64,000 nt of DNA from Hymenoscyphus infarciens. Its lineage: Eukaryota; Ascomycota; Leotiomycetes; Helotiales; Helotiaceae. The notes below the pieces were generated by a model that saw only the letters and a program-made list of their open reading frames with translations, made no database searches and was not told the DNA's origin. The stretch lies in assembly GCA_001414345.1 (NCBI GenBank), contig LLCB01000071.1:62001-126000 (forward strand). Direction: 5' to 3'. Shown piece after piece: positions 33,877 through 44,688 of the stretch; position 1 is the stretch's first letter; every line of letters begins with the position of its first letter. The position numbers and the translations under genes are program-made.

Positions 33877-34294
33877 TTTGAAAGCTTCTTCGAGAGAGCG
33901 AGGGGGTGGTGGAAGTCAATTGATAGCTTTGCCGTTTGGTTGACTTCCGTCTCGAGGTGAGGTCGGCCTTTCCCAAGCATAAAATGGAGCGTTGTTATTG
34001 GCCACCCGCCGAAATCGTGCCTGAGGCTTCACATCCAAGAAAGCTTTAGCTTCACCAAAGTCGCGTTTTTGTTCTCGCAGCATTCAACACCAGCTTGCGC
34101 CGCGAAAGTTCATACAGATTTACCTCCCATCCACCCATCCGCAAGCTCGTCCTCGAGCTGCTCGACTTCTCGCGTGCCGCCGATTTCACATCATTTATTT
34201 GTCTTCTCGTCCCTCATTCCATCCCCCCCGATACACGCGCGCATAGCTATTGTCATTCGAATACGCGGCGCACCGACGCTGAGAAAAGCACAAC
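33877..34294. promoter_or_regulatory. divergent promoter region between NDUFA8 and the nucleoporin gene
   Basis: A 418-bp spacer separates two outward-facing genes. The nucleoporin side is C/T-rich (CATCCACCCATCC, CCCCCCGATAC). No specific factor site can be assigned. Confidence 0.6.
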
Positions 34295-35765
34295 ATGTCG
34301 TTATTCGGGAACACTGGTGGAGGACAGCAAGGTGGAGGGTTGTTCGGTGGACTTGGACAAAATAAACCTGCGCAAACGGGAGGCTTATTTGGCGGGTTGG
34401 GGTCGAGTACACAACAGCCTCAACAGCAGCCGCAAGGAGGTGGGTTGTTTGGAGGGTTGGGAAATAGCACTCAGCAACCGCAACAGCCAGCTCAAACTGG
34501 AGGGCTCTTTGGCGGACTGGGGAATAGCACACAGCAACCTCAGCAAGGCGGAGGGCTTTTTGGTGGGTTGGGAAACAGTACGCAGCAACCTCAACAACCG
34601 CAGGGAGGAGGACTATTTGGCGGTCTGGGGCAGAATAATCAACAACCAAACCAACAGCCTCAGCAGCAAGCGCAGACGGGAGGATTATTTGGGAGCTTGG
34701 GAAACGTTCAACCAGGCCAGCAGCCACAAGGGAGTGGATTATTTGGACAACCACCACAAAACACGCTGAGCACTTCTCTATGGCAGCCAAACAGTGGTCT
34801 CAAGCCTCGTAAGGTTGCTCGATCTCTATGAAATTATTATGCTAACATGAACTTTTCAGGAGAAAAGAGCGTCCCAGAACAAATTGGCACCGTCCTCTCG
34901 AAATGGGATGTCTCTAGCCGGGACTGCGCGTTTCAGCACTACTTCTATAATAAGGTCGATGATAACATGGTTCCTTTTTATAAAGCTGGACCCAATGAAG
35001 ACCCAAAGGCATGGGACGAGGCACTTTCGAACAAGCCTGGGCCTGGTTTTATTCCAGTCCTGTGTGTGGGATTTGCTCAACTTGGCGAGAGAATAAAGAA
35101 CCAGCAACGAAATTTGGCACACTACAATGCTCGACTTCACGAAATCAACAACTCCCTTTCATTAATGCTACAAACCCACGATACGAAAACAAGCATACGC
35201 GCTATGGATGCAAGACGGAAGCACATAGTTCTCAAGCAGAGATATCTTGCATTGGCCACCAAGGTTCAAGTTTTGAGAAATAGAGGTTATGCAATGGGAG
35301 GAGATGAGGAAGATTTGAAGACGAAATTACAGGCGCTGGAGAGAGGTGTTAGCGATCCGGGACTTGGTGCAAGAGGAGAGGAGATTTGGGCTCGAATGCT
35401 TACTGTTCAAGAACGGGCGAAGTTGTTGAAAGCTGAGATAGAAAAGAGTGGCGGGGATAGTGCGGAGGGTTTGGATGAAGAGAGAACGAGGCAAGCCAAA
35501 AAGGTACGTTCGACCTATGGCATCTAACAAGAAAATTGTGCTAACATTTTTATAGATTCTTGAAGACTACCAAACTCAACTCGACCACCTCAAAAAGGAG
35601 CTGGAGGCGATTCACAAAGACTACGTCGACTGGGAAAAGGAAAATGGTCCACCACCAAGGAAAACCAATCTTCGAGACGACGATAAGGATATGAGAGCCG
35701 AGAAGACAGCTTTCATGAGACATAAGATGAGCACGAATCCTGCAGGATATATTGCGTATTCATGA
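34295..35765 (+). CDS. NUP54: GLFG nucleoporin of the NUP54/NUP57 family
   Basis: Exons 34295-34808, 34860-35503 and 35556-35765 join over 51- and 52-bp introns (CTAAC branch sites) to 455 residues. Residues 1-165 hold eight GLFG motifs, mostly GLFGGLG, separated by Gln/Pro/Asn-rich spacers. These form the permeability barrier of the nuclear pore and bind transport receptors (family knowledge). From about 170 onward lies the alpha-helical/coiled-coil NUP54 domain, with QHYFYNKVDDNMVPFYK, LHEINNSLSLMLQ, AMDARRKHIVLKQRYLALA and LLKAEIEKSGGD, which anchors the protein in the central channel trimer with Nup62 and Nup58 partners. The length and order match fungal homologues. The C-terminus reads KMSTNPAGYIAYS. 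Confidence 0.94.
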
Positions 35766-36241
35766 AAATTCAATGTACGATATAGGAGATAAAACGATCG
35801 GTTTGGATCCAAAAAAGGAGAGGTCACCTGTGACCGGGGTTAATAAAATGACAGGTTGGGGTAGAGTACGAGGAAAGCGCGTTCTGTATAATCTGTACAA
35901 CGAAGCAAATAAAGAAGACTTTCCTAAATTTAAATCGTAGATTTGCAGAGGGCACAGAAGAGGGATAGAAATCACTCAATCCGAACCAAGCCCACGGTGT
36001 CACCTATTCGAAGAATTGAAAAGTTATGAGAAGACTTAACAAACACCCCTCTCTCGATTCACGAAATTATGTTGGTGAAATATAATTTTGTTGGATGTAC
36101 GTTGACGAGACCTACAGTGATCTTTGATTTCTCATCCGATTCGGCGCATGACTCATGGGTATTTAAGCACGCGATATAAAACTCGCCATTCCCTTTTCAT
36201 ATTTCTCCTCAAACTCTCCTTCCCTGCACCATACAGAAAAT
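35766..36241. promoter_or_regulatory. spacer and presumed promoter of the acetyltransferase gene
   Basis: Two TATA-like elements, GTATTTAAGC (about 36159) and GATATAAAAC (about 36172), lie 65-85 bp before the next ATG. They are followed by a pyrimidine-rich leader. The left part should be the 3' untranslated region of the nucleoporin gene. Confidence 0.5.
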
Positions 36242-37253
36242 ATGGCATCAACCAACACTCAGCCAATCGGTCCTCTTGCATCGACCACCTCTTCGCTCAT
36301 CCCAGACGTCAATGCCCCAACTTCAATTCTGGAGGGAAAACACGTCACGCTCCGTCCCTTAATACCAACACATATTCCCTCTCTCTTCGCCTCGCTTTCT
36401 TCACCTACGGATAAAGAATTATGGACGTACCTCCCCCGTGGCGGACCCTTCCCTGATGTGAATGCCTTTGGGGAATACATCAATACTCTCCTCGCGGCGC
36501 CTAACGCCTTTCATTTCTCCATATTCCTCAACAGTGAGCCAGACGATGCAGTGGGTATCATATCTCTCCTAAATATTCAACGTGTACATCATAGTGTCGA
36601 ATTCGGACATCTGGCTTATGGCAAGAAGCTGCAGAGGACTACTGGGAGTAGTGAGGTTGTGTATTTGCTTCTGAAGGAGGCGATTGAGAAGTGGGCTTAT
36701 GAGAGGGTGGAGTGGAAGTGTGATGCTCTTAATGGGCCGAGTGGGAGGGCGGCGAGGAGGTTCGGGTGGAGGGAGGAGGGGGTGTTTTTGAAGCAGTGAG
36801 TTGTGTTTTCTCATTTCTGTTAGTTTTGGGTTTAGATTCTTGGACGAGTGGTGGTGAGATGCTCTAGAGAAATAAATGCTAAATGTGGGAATAGTATGGT
36901 GATAAAAGGACATCGAAGAGATACAGCTTGGTTCAGGTGAGTCATCTTCTCAAAGGCTCCCAATTTTCCACTGGGTTGCAATATTTAGCATAGTCAATCC
37001 AAATACCACTAGGGTGTTGAAACAGTAAATATACGAAGGCTGGGATCCTCGGCTGGCGATAAAACCTTCATCTCGGTCATATTTTGGAGGAAAGGAGCTA
37101 ACCGAGCTTTTATCGTTTAGTATCTTGGATGATGAATGGCGAAGTCATATCAAGGAGTCCTTGGAACTCTGGTTGAGTGATGGGAATTTTGACGGGGAGG
37201 GGAAGCAGAAGAGGAGGTTAGAAGATATTCGGGCAGAAATTGTGAGACGTTAG
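36242..37253 (+). CDS. GNAT-family N-acetyltransferase (RimJ/RimL-like)
   Basis: Exons 36242-36795, 36895-36936 and 37121-37253 join over introns of 99 bp (GTGAGT...AATAG) and 184 bp (GTGAGT...GTTTAG, branch GCTAACC) to 242 residues. The protein has HVTLRPLIPTHIPSLFASLS (strand 1/helix 1), DAVGIISLLNIQ, VEFGHLAYGKKLQRT (the acetyl-CoA-binding region around beta-4/alpha-3), WKCDALNGPSGRAARRFGW and, after the joins, HMVIKGHRRDTAWFSILDDEW. This is the standard ending of the fungal family often described as acetylating small molecules or N-termini; the substrate is unknown. Without the two small 3' exons the protein would look truncated after FGWREEGVF. Probably cytosolic, with no targeting sequence. 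Confidence 0.9.
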
Positions 37254-38366
37254 AGGGGAAGTAGGATGTGAACTTTTGAGAGTTGATATTAGGGAATAGG
37301 GGATTGGAGATCCAGGTTTATATTGTAGTTATAATGAAACGATAAGTCGATGACATGCAACAAATTTGTTGAGTATAATCTCTACATCTATAACTGGCCC
37401 TCCATTTCCGAGTTTGTTCAAGTGGATAGATAATATTTTGCTGTTTTCAAACTCTTTTAATCTTCTAGCTTAAGTATCACGAGCAGTGGGAGATTATTGT
37501 CGATGTCCATTCAAGAAACAGATTTGAGCTACAAAACGAAAGAGCAAGACTCTGGCGATGGATCGTCGGATTTCAGTACCTGAAATACTGTCGTAAAACT
37601 TCAATTAAAAAAACCACAACCATGAGCTAAAACTCTCTAAGCTTCAATGGGGAGATTAATCAGTAACGTAAAGATCTTCTCGGATTTTTGGTTTATTTGT
37701 GTATTTTCTTTTGAGCATCAAGAAGTGGTGAGGTGGTAGGTACCGGAATGTTTGGTGATCCTAGTCGCTTTCTCAGAAGATAAGATGCTTTCTTACCACT
37801 CTTTCATTGAAGTCTAACCTCTCAAATGCTCACATCCCTCAGAAAGTAGAAGCAATACCCGCGGATAACCGTAGAGAAGGGAGAAGACAAGCCGATCACC
37901 AGCTATCATCAAGCAAATTAAAGACACACTGTAGGTTTCGGGTATTGAAAAGTTCAAATTGCTAAAGACTTAGATACACTCTTTCCCAAGCCCTTTCACT
38001 CACAGGTAAATCGCACTGTTCACGGAATTTCCTATTTTAAGTCAGAAGATCACATTCATCATCAATAGAGGTATCTATCCCCTCAAATGCGATCAGGAGC
38101 AACATGGACCGTGCGAGTAGATATGCCATTTTGCTTTATATTTCAAGTTAGCAATTCTTTTTAGAAATAAGATTAGACCTCATAGGCATTATACTTAGGA
38201 AGTTATTAACCTCTCTACAAATTTCCCCCCCAAGTTTAACTCCGTTTATCGCTCGATGTGGCGTTGTTTATTTTATTATGCTCGGGCCGTTTACATGTTG
38301 CTCCTGATCACATCTGAGGGCAATTCTCGACTCTTCTCTTCTCCACCCTGCAACCCCAGATAAAGA
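37254..38366. other. intergenic, nothing firm seen
   Basis: 3' flank of the acetyltransferase gene and an AT-leaning spacer. No gene, RNA or repeat recognised. Confidence 0.4.
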
Positions 38367-38528
38367 TCACGGACTTGACTCCTTAATCTCCAACTTCTCT
38401 AATTTGCCCTTCTCAGGCATGCGACAATTAATCCCCACCCTCTCAGGCTTCTTCCCCATATCAGCAAACCAATACACCATACACCCACAATTCTTACATC
38501 GAAACCACAATAAGCTTCTAGTCAAGGA
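38367..38528 (-). pseudogene. fragment of a GFA-domain (glutathione-dependent formaldehyde-activating enzyme-like) gene
   Basis: An open stretch of 53 codons between stops reads SLLWFRCKNCGCMVYWFADM, then KKPERVGINCRMPEKGK and ends with TGA. The CKNCGC zinc ligands followed by an ERVGINCRM block are characteristic of the C-terminal half of fungal GFA proteins. The N-terminal half with the other zinc cysteines is not found upstream on this strand; no intron that I could see leads to it. I take it as a gene remnant. Confidence 0.6.
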
Positions 38529-38532
38529 TTAA

Positions 38533-38824
38533 ATGGCTATCATAGACTTGTCCTCCATTTTTTACATATTGTTCTCGTTGCTTTCAGACGCCCTCTGAGT
38601 CTCCGCAGGGTGCGGCACGGATACAAATTATGGGGTGCCAGCCCTGTGTGACTGCTCGGCATCCCAGGGTGAAGAGAGTTGTGCGACCTGTAAAAGCAAA
38701 TATGGATGGTGTAAACGGTAAGTCATTGTCAGTCATATACAAAAAATTGAAATCTAAACTTAGTCCTAAAAAGAAAGCTTGCAGGGTGTTTAGCACTAGA
38801 GGAGCAATATCAAACGATGAATAA
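38533..38824 (+). pseudogene. possible small secreted cysteine-rich protein gene with one in-frame stop
   Basis: From ATG 38533 the frame reads MAIIDLSSIFYILFSLLS, a hydrophobic signal-like start. It hits TGA at 38596-38598, then continues in the same frame with GCGTDTNYGVPALCDC, GEESCATCKSKYGWCKR and a GTAAGT donor at 38718. A CTTGCAG acceptor at 38784 keeps the frame to TAA at 38822-38824. Without the stop this would be about 74 residues with seven cysteines. Other frames are open here too, so the call is weak. No known toxin or effector family is recognised. Confidence 0.3.
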
Positions 38825-39079
38825 TCTCGCTTGTATCAATAGGGGTTTAATCCTTCTCGCGGTGTCTCCACCACTCCACGACATGTCATCGACTTGAATA
38901 ATTGATCTTCACTGGAAAATTGGCACAGAGTCACCAAAATAAGTAATTGTATCCATGGATTGATATTCACGATTCCAGAATCGTATTAATCTCCAAGCCA
39001 CCAAGCAAAAATCAACCCCAAATAACTCCAAACTTCCAATGTACACGAAAGAACACCTGGTGCACCATTCGTCTACTTC

Positions 39080-39790
39080 TTAGTTATCCGCGCTCGTAAC
39101 GTCTGCAGCAAACTGAGCCCAAATAGAAGAGAAAGAATTGTACTCCTGATCCGTGACAAAAAGATTTCCCACCCCCGAACTAGCTATATCATTCACCAAA
39201 TTCTTCTGATCATCCAGCGAGCCCGAGAAGTGGTGCAATAAGACAGCCGCTTGACTTCTATATTCCTCTGGAATTGAAGGGATAGTTTGAGCGGAGTAGG
39301 AACTGTAATCGCTCTCGACGGCGACGATAATATCTGCGATACCGTAGAATTCAGGAGAAGGATTCACACCAGGGTTGAAGATAACCACGGCGTTGGGAAT
39401 CGTGTCCTTGGCAAAAGTGGTAATGGAACTCATGTAGTTGCCAGTAGTCTCATCGAAGGTTTCGACTGCTTCATCAAAAAAGTATCCATCTATGGCGCAG
39501 CTTTCAGTCCATTGTCCGTAGGTGGTGATGTCGGATTTGACTTCATCTTCTGGTCTAGACGAATAGGCGGTGCGAACATAACCGAAGAGTGCGGTATTGT
39601 TATAGGATCTGAGACATGCTATGGCATCAATGTAGTCGGAGTCAAGCGTAGCTCCAGGACCAGATTGTGGGTTGATGACAACATTGAAATGAACACCGGG
39701 GTTTGCGCTGATACTGGTGTAGAGTATATCCCATGCACCCGGTGCAGGGTAAATGTAGAGAGGGAAGAGGATTTGGAGGAGGTTAACCAT
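39080..39790 (-). CDS. spherulin-4-like (spherulation-specific family 4) protein
   Basis: A single exon encodes 236 residues matching the spherulin-4 family throughout: PLYIYPAPGAWDILYTSI, HFNVVINPQSGPG, DAIACLRSYNNTALFGYVRT, IDGYFFDEAVETFDE, VVIFNPGV and a closing GNLFVTDQEYNSFSSIW. The family is named after a slime-mould encystment transcript; members have a TIM-barrel-like, glycosidase-related fold, and their biochemical role in fungi is largely unknown. Many homologues carry a signal peptide; here the ATG lies only about 10 residues before the domain, so either the N-terminus is short or a leader exon is missed. The neighbours are accessory and decaying genes. Confidence 0.88.
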   Translation of the reverse strand: MVNLLQILFPLYIYPAPGAWDILYTSISANPGVHFNVVINPQSGPGATLDSDYIDAIACLRSYNNTALFGYVRTAYSSRPEDEVKSDITTYGQWTESCAIDGYFFDEAVETFDETTGNYMSSITTFAKDTIPNAVVIFNPGVNPSPEFYGIADIIVAVESDYSSYSAQTIPSIPEEYRSQAAVLLHHFSGSLDDQKNLVNDIASSGVGNLFVTDQEYNSFSSIWAQFAADVTSADN

Positions 39791-41219
39791 CTTGAAGATA
39801 ATGAGTGTGATGAACGTTGTGCTTTGGATGAAGTATGAAGTATGAAAGCTGTTGGTTCAATAAAATTTTCGCCAGCAAGTAGCGCTTTTAATTAGTGAAA
39901 GTAGCTAATTTAACTTTGAAGGATTGTGAGGCGTATACTTCTTAAAGAGTCGGCACGGTTCAATAGAAAAGCGGGATAATAACAAAAATGTCGCTGAAAT
40001 GGCACGCGGAAGGATTCACTGATAGAGCTCGAGATTAAATACAAATACTTTTGCTATAATGAAATAATCTTGGCGTTCTTTTATCAGACACAAATGGCTC
40101 ACTTGTATAACATGTCCATCCTGGTTGGGCGACAAGAAATCTAGATTCTGTGGCGCGGTCTCGTGGTCCGTGCAAAGGTCTACAACCCTAACACACTAAC
40201 AGAAACCTGGCGACATCTAGACCTCGTGAGTTACTCGTGGCGTTAGTCGAAAATAGATTGTTGGCGAAAATAGACGAGGACAAAGAAATGGAACCAGTGA
40301 CCCTCAAAGAAAATCTCTTTCAACTTCGACACATAAGACCAAGGGAAATTAATTTCAATGAAAGAGATTACCTTGCCGTCGAAAATAACTAAGAAGGTGT
40401 ATGAAAACTACCCTAGTCGAGGCTCAACCCAGGTACGCACGCTCGAAGCTAAGTAGTACGGTTTGAGTATAGAAATTTTTAATCTGTAAACATCTCGGAG
40501 ATTAAGGAGTAGTGTTGCAGCAGTCATGATGTGCAGTAGTAGGTGGGCATGTAAAACTGAATACCCGATAAGCGAGGTCCCTTGACGTATTAGACCCCGA
40601 CTATAGAAAAGGAACAACATCATCACTTTTAGTACGTTTTAGTGGGGTTTTATGTTGAATTACTTAAATAAGTATTGTATCATTCATCAATGACCTACCG
40701 CCATGTAATGATCTAATGCTTTGTTTGCTAGCCTGTTGCCTTGATAGGCATACCTTCATAGTGTTTCCACTACTCGGCATCGATATGCAAATAAATATAT
40801 TTGCAGCCGATGAGACATTGATATTGAAAGAATACGGAAAGTATTGCGATAAAAAGCCAGGAGCTCCACAATCCATTATAGGTTGCGGAAAAAACTGTAA
40901 ATCAAGCAGTGCTCATACAACAATCAACAAAAATATGATATGGAAGCTTTACAAGTTCCATTCTCCCACCACAAGCTTTCCTTCAATTCAGCAAGAACCT
41001 CTCAAATGCCAGAATTAAGAGTGATCCGAAGAAAAAAGAATAGTAATGTCTAGACACCCACCTATGTGCACAGGATAAACACACATTTTGCCTAAGATCG
41101 AATGCACTCGGCAAAAGCCTAAACTAATTAGTTCAAAACTCGGGGGCCCAAAAAAATGCGAGACTTGTAATCTTTATTTTCCCATCCACCATAACCACCA
41201 CAGAGGCCCGCAACACTCA
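39791..41219. other. intergenic, AT-leaning
   Basis: No convincing gene. A 100-codon plus-strand frame at 40716-41018 begins with a hydrophobic, Cys-containing stretch but has nothing else to support it. No repeat boundaries were found. Confidence 0.35.
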
Positions 41220-42013
41220 TCAAGTCAGCTTTACAAGTTTATGAGTAAAAATCTTCTTGTCCGTGTTAATATCGTCTGTACTGCCACGATCGACGCGAAG
41301 GTTCCCTGCGGTATAGCAATGTAAGGAATTATTTAAAAAAAATACGGCAATTGACACAAATACCCTTATTTTAATACATCGTAACAAAAATACTACTACT
41401 TCCAGAAGTAAAAACTACTTTCTTTTTTCTGCCAAAACCACCCCTTTTCTAATATCTCATTTATTTAGTACTAAAATCATTATTTAAAAAATGAATATAA
41501 AAAAGAGAGGCAACCCTGTTAAAAAGGTCTAAAAAAAAATGGTTTTTATGTCACGATTTGTTAAAATAAGGGTAGTTATGTCAATTGCCGTAAAAAATAA
41601 CATCAGAGGTAAGTGCATACCCCAGAACTGTTGAAGACCGCCTCTGCCATCTTGGATACCTAGATAATATTTCGGGTACACCCTTCCAAAGCTAGAGACA
41701 ACAAAAATGTCAAATAGATCGCTGCAGTATCTTTTGATAGCGGCTTGAAATTCCTCTACTGTGAAGAACCAGCAATAATCACCAACTACGGCTTCTGGAG
41801 AGATAATCAATGATTAGTTCAGCATAACTAGTGAGGTTCAGCTCCAGCAGTTAACTCACTTTTATGGTGACATGTGTCGTCACTTCTTGTTTCAAAAGTG
41901 ATAGCTTGGTTTGAAACATTTGCAATGGAGTCTTTCATAATTTGGATGCCCTGTGGAGCAGCAGTGGTGGTTATTGCAAAAGTTGTAAAAAGAAGGGAAC
42001 GAATGAACATCAT
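41220..42013 (-). CDS. small secreted protein, second intron invaded by a MITE
   Basis: Exons 42013-41860, 41794-41621 and 41305-41220 join with matching phases to 137 residues. The first 18 residues (MMFIRSLLFTTFAITTTA) are a clear signal peptide with cleavage expected before APQG. The mature part has DDTCHHK, VVGDYCWFFTVEEFQAAIKR and YCSDLFDIFVVSSFGRVYPK, then after intron 2 NLRVDRGSTDDINTDKKI. Intron 1 is 65 bp (GTGAGT...CTCCAG). Intron 2 (41306-41620) is 315 bp because it contains a 246-bp MITE. I recognise no family; short secreted proteins with a few cysteines are typical of fungal effector candidates, but that is only a suggestion. The third exon is the least certain part. Confidence 0.6.
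41345..41590. mobile_element. MITE with about 40-bp terminal inverted repeats and TA flanks
   Basis: The left end CGGCAATTGACACAAATACC and the reverse complement of the right end CGGCAATTGACATAACTACC match, and the match continues over about 40 bp with few changes (TTATTTTAA, ATCGT). Both ends are flanked by TA (41343-41344 and 41591-41592), as expected for a Tc1/mariner-type target duplication. The 246-bp interior is AT-rich without coding. It sits inside intron 2 of the secreted-protein gene. Confidence 0.85.
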
Positions 42014-43137
42014 TGCCTTTAACTAGATTTGGAGAGATTGAGAAAGAATGGACCAAAAGCCAAAGATGAAAGCTTGTGAGACTGTTTTTTTTTTGACAGA
42101 GCGGAATGTGTAATATGGGTTTGTGGTGTGGAATATCAAAGTTTATGTATGTTTGTAGATAACAGATCCTAGTGAGATCTGGCCTAAAACTTAGAAATTC
42201 ATTCTATGTACTAATCACAGCTTTTACACTGCCGACTGTCATTCCCTGCACTGCCCTTGGTTTTTGTTTCCGTTATAATTTAATTAGAATCTAAGTCTAC
42301 CTGTTAGCTATGATAAGTTAGTTAGCAATACAGAGACAGCTGAAAGTTAGATTTTGATATAAAAACCTTAAAGCGAGCCCTATTAAGACTGTAACTAATA
42401 TCCTTCTTAACTTTCGAAGTGTTAGTTAATGTGCCTCTAATATACTTATTTTGATTCAAAAAAGGATTCTGTCAATCACGTGGTGGTGGAGCTGTTGGGA
42501 AGACTGAACTACCCTGCTACAAAGGTTGGTATTTTTTTCAGTGGTTCCTAGAAAGCAGGCCAGTTGTTGTTAGGCCCTGTACGACCAAACTAATTGCTAT
42601 GCCAGAAAGGGTTGTCAGAGTTGTGGCTATTTAACTCGCTGGGATTCATGAGAGGGTTGGCTGACAGGCTTCTCGTTGGCTTAGCGACTAGCAACCTATT
42701 CCCAGGTCTTTCACTCTCCCCTCCGAGACGCCATCTCCTAAACATGTAGGTAACAGTTTTGAGAGTTGGAATTGTGGCTATGGCATCTTTGAGAAACCGG
42801 ATGTTCTATTGTAACTCGCTTGCTTGAAATCGAGGGTCTGTAATAAAACAGAATCTGAAAACTCCAACGGCAGGTTCTGAGCAGAATATATAAAGCGCTT
42901 GGAATATCCGGTTGATAACTTTGACACACACTAGTATCTCAATTCTCGACTCACTTAAAACATCTAGGCTTTTTCCCCGAAGTAACTTCATTTTCTCAGT
43001 CAACAGTCTTTGGGGCAGAATTAAACTCACAACTTTCATTCTCACCGTTTTGACGTCCTTCACGACAAATTTTTTCGCTGTGGTCGATGAACTCCGTTAC
43101 GACCCTTCTCCAGAAGAATCCTCCACTTACAAGACCA
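42014..43137. other. intergenic, partly AT-rich
   Basis: From about 42230 to 42470 the sequence is TA-rich and may be old repeat. The rest is unremarkable. Confidence 0.35.
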
Positions 43138-43343
43138 TGGATTCTAGAACTTTTGTCCTCCGTGACGAGGTCTCTCCCTCACCTAAGACGCCCGCTGTTA
43201 CCACCGGATCCGGTTACGATCCGTTGAAAGCAGCTTATCAGACCCAAACCTCTGCATCCCTAAGCTTGGGAGGGGAAAGATCTCTGGTGTCCAGAACACC
43301 CGAGATCAGTGGGCCTGTAATCTCGGCCAATGTGCATGTATAA
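43138..43343 (+). CDS. possible small protein (68 codons), unsupported by homology
   Basis: The ATG at 43138 has a strong start context (A at -3, G at +4) and opens a 68-codon frame beginning MDSRTFVLRDEVSPSPK and ending VISANVHV. The frame is also open upstream to 42912 (143 codons), but that part reads like transcript leader. Composition (Ser/Thr/Pro-rich) is neutral evidence. No domain or signal sequence. The hAT-type MITE lies 311 bp downstream. Confidence 0.3.
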
Positions 43344-43654
43344 AACAACAGGTTGCAAAAAGAATTGTTGGCAACAAGCAGATCACTTGTATTACTGCTT
43401 CTATGTTTGCTCGAGTTTCCCTTATTTGGGTCTACAAACGAAGTAAACTAAAGGGAAAAAAACAAATCGGAGCCTTTGCCGCGTGTGTAAACCCAAAACC
43501 TCAATCTCTCTTCGCATGATGCTGACTATGGATGAATTAGGTCTCTCTCACTCTGTAGTACAGCCGACTATTATCGGCTATGTTCTCCAGAATTGACAGC
43601 AGTTGACGAAGATGGAATGGAGCAAACAAAAACAGCAGCACATTGGATTGGGCG
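43344..43654. other. spacer before the hAT-type MITE
   Basis: No gene seen. The last eight bases (43647-43654, ATTGGGCG) are the left target-site copy of the MITE. Confidence 0.5.
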
Positions 43655-44310
43655 TAGGTCTGCACAACGAATAGATGAATAAATAATTAATTATTCATCA
43701 TAAATATTAAATAAGTACGTGCTATTCAAGCGATTATTCATACGATAAGAGCTTAAGTGTAAGTTGAAATTTACTCCCTTTTTCACGTATATATAAACAC
43801 AACTAAACTATAAACTCACTTACTTTTAATCATTAGTAATAGATTACTATCGTCACTACTCTTTGTCTCTTATAGCATAGGAAATAGGGTATCACATGAC
43901 ACCCCAGTTTCCATGAATAATATCCGACGTGACCTCTAAACTAAGAAGTCGACGAAAGGCTCTCTTTAGAGGGTCGAGATGTAGGTAATTGGCGTACGGC
44001 GTAAGTGACACTTTGGGAATAGCCTCCTTTAACTAATTTATCCACTTTTTTAGACTAGAAACGCCCCGGCGTAGCCTAATCGAGATAACGAAAGCGACTA
44101 AAGCGGATAATTTCAGGGGATTTTCATACATGTTTTAGATAAGTGGAAACCATACTAGAAGGGTTGAGAATACAGAATATTCATGAATAAACGACTGATA
44201 TTCGCCCTATAAACTCTCCTTATTCTTGAATAATTCGAAGGGCATATTATTCGTGGAAAATCGTGAATATTGTGAATATATTCGTAGCTTTTATTCGTTG
44301 TGCAGACCTA
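43655..44310. mobile_element. hAT-type non-autonomous DNA transposon (MITE), 656 bp
   Basis: Perfect 19-bp terminal inverted repeats TAGGTCTGCACAACGAATA lie at both ends, flanked by a perfect 8-bp direct repeat ATTGGGCG (43647-43654 and 44311-44318). An 8-bp target duplication with TA-starting ends is the hAT signature. Subterminal regions are full of GAATA/TATTC words, and a near-palindrome (GATGAATAA...TTATTCATC) lies at 43673-43698; such motifs usually bind the transposase. No transposase is encoded, so it must have been moved by an element elsewhere. Confidence 0.92.
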
Positions 44311-44688
44311 ATTGGGCGTATTTCTGCCCAAAATGGATTTATAGAACCCCACACCGAATTGCAGAGTCTAAAAGATTGAAACTGAGTAATAGATCATCCA
44401 ATCATTGGAAGAAGTGAGTGCTTTGGAGGTTAAACGAGAAGAAAAGGTTGCCCACAGATGCTGTTGTTTCCACCAGGCATGTTTTGGATATAGTTTGCTT
44501 TTTGTATCACAATAGTTTCAGCTGAGCTCGTCGTACGAAATGCTTTTCCTTGCATTGGATTGCTCAAAAAATCGAAGACTGTAGTGATGCCTTTAATTCC
44601 TGTTCCATTGGCTGTGTCTGATTCTAAAGCAATGAAGATTCAATCTAACTCAAACACCCTCCCCAGACGGTCGTGAAGGCACGAATTC
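44311..44688. other. spacer, 3' flank of the F-box pseudogene
   Basis: Begins with the right target-site copy of the MITE. No gene seen. Confidence 0.45.

Noticed and set aside
34191..34790. 199-codon minus-strand open frame
   Set aside because: Antisense of the GLFG repeat exon of the nucleoporin.
39287..39838. 183-codon plus-strand open frame
   Set aside because: Antisense to the spherulin-4-like gene, whose homology is clear.
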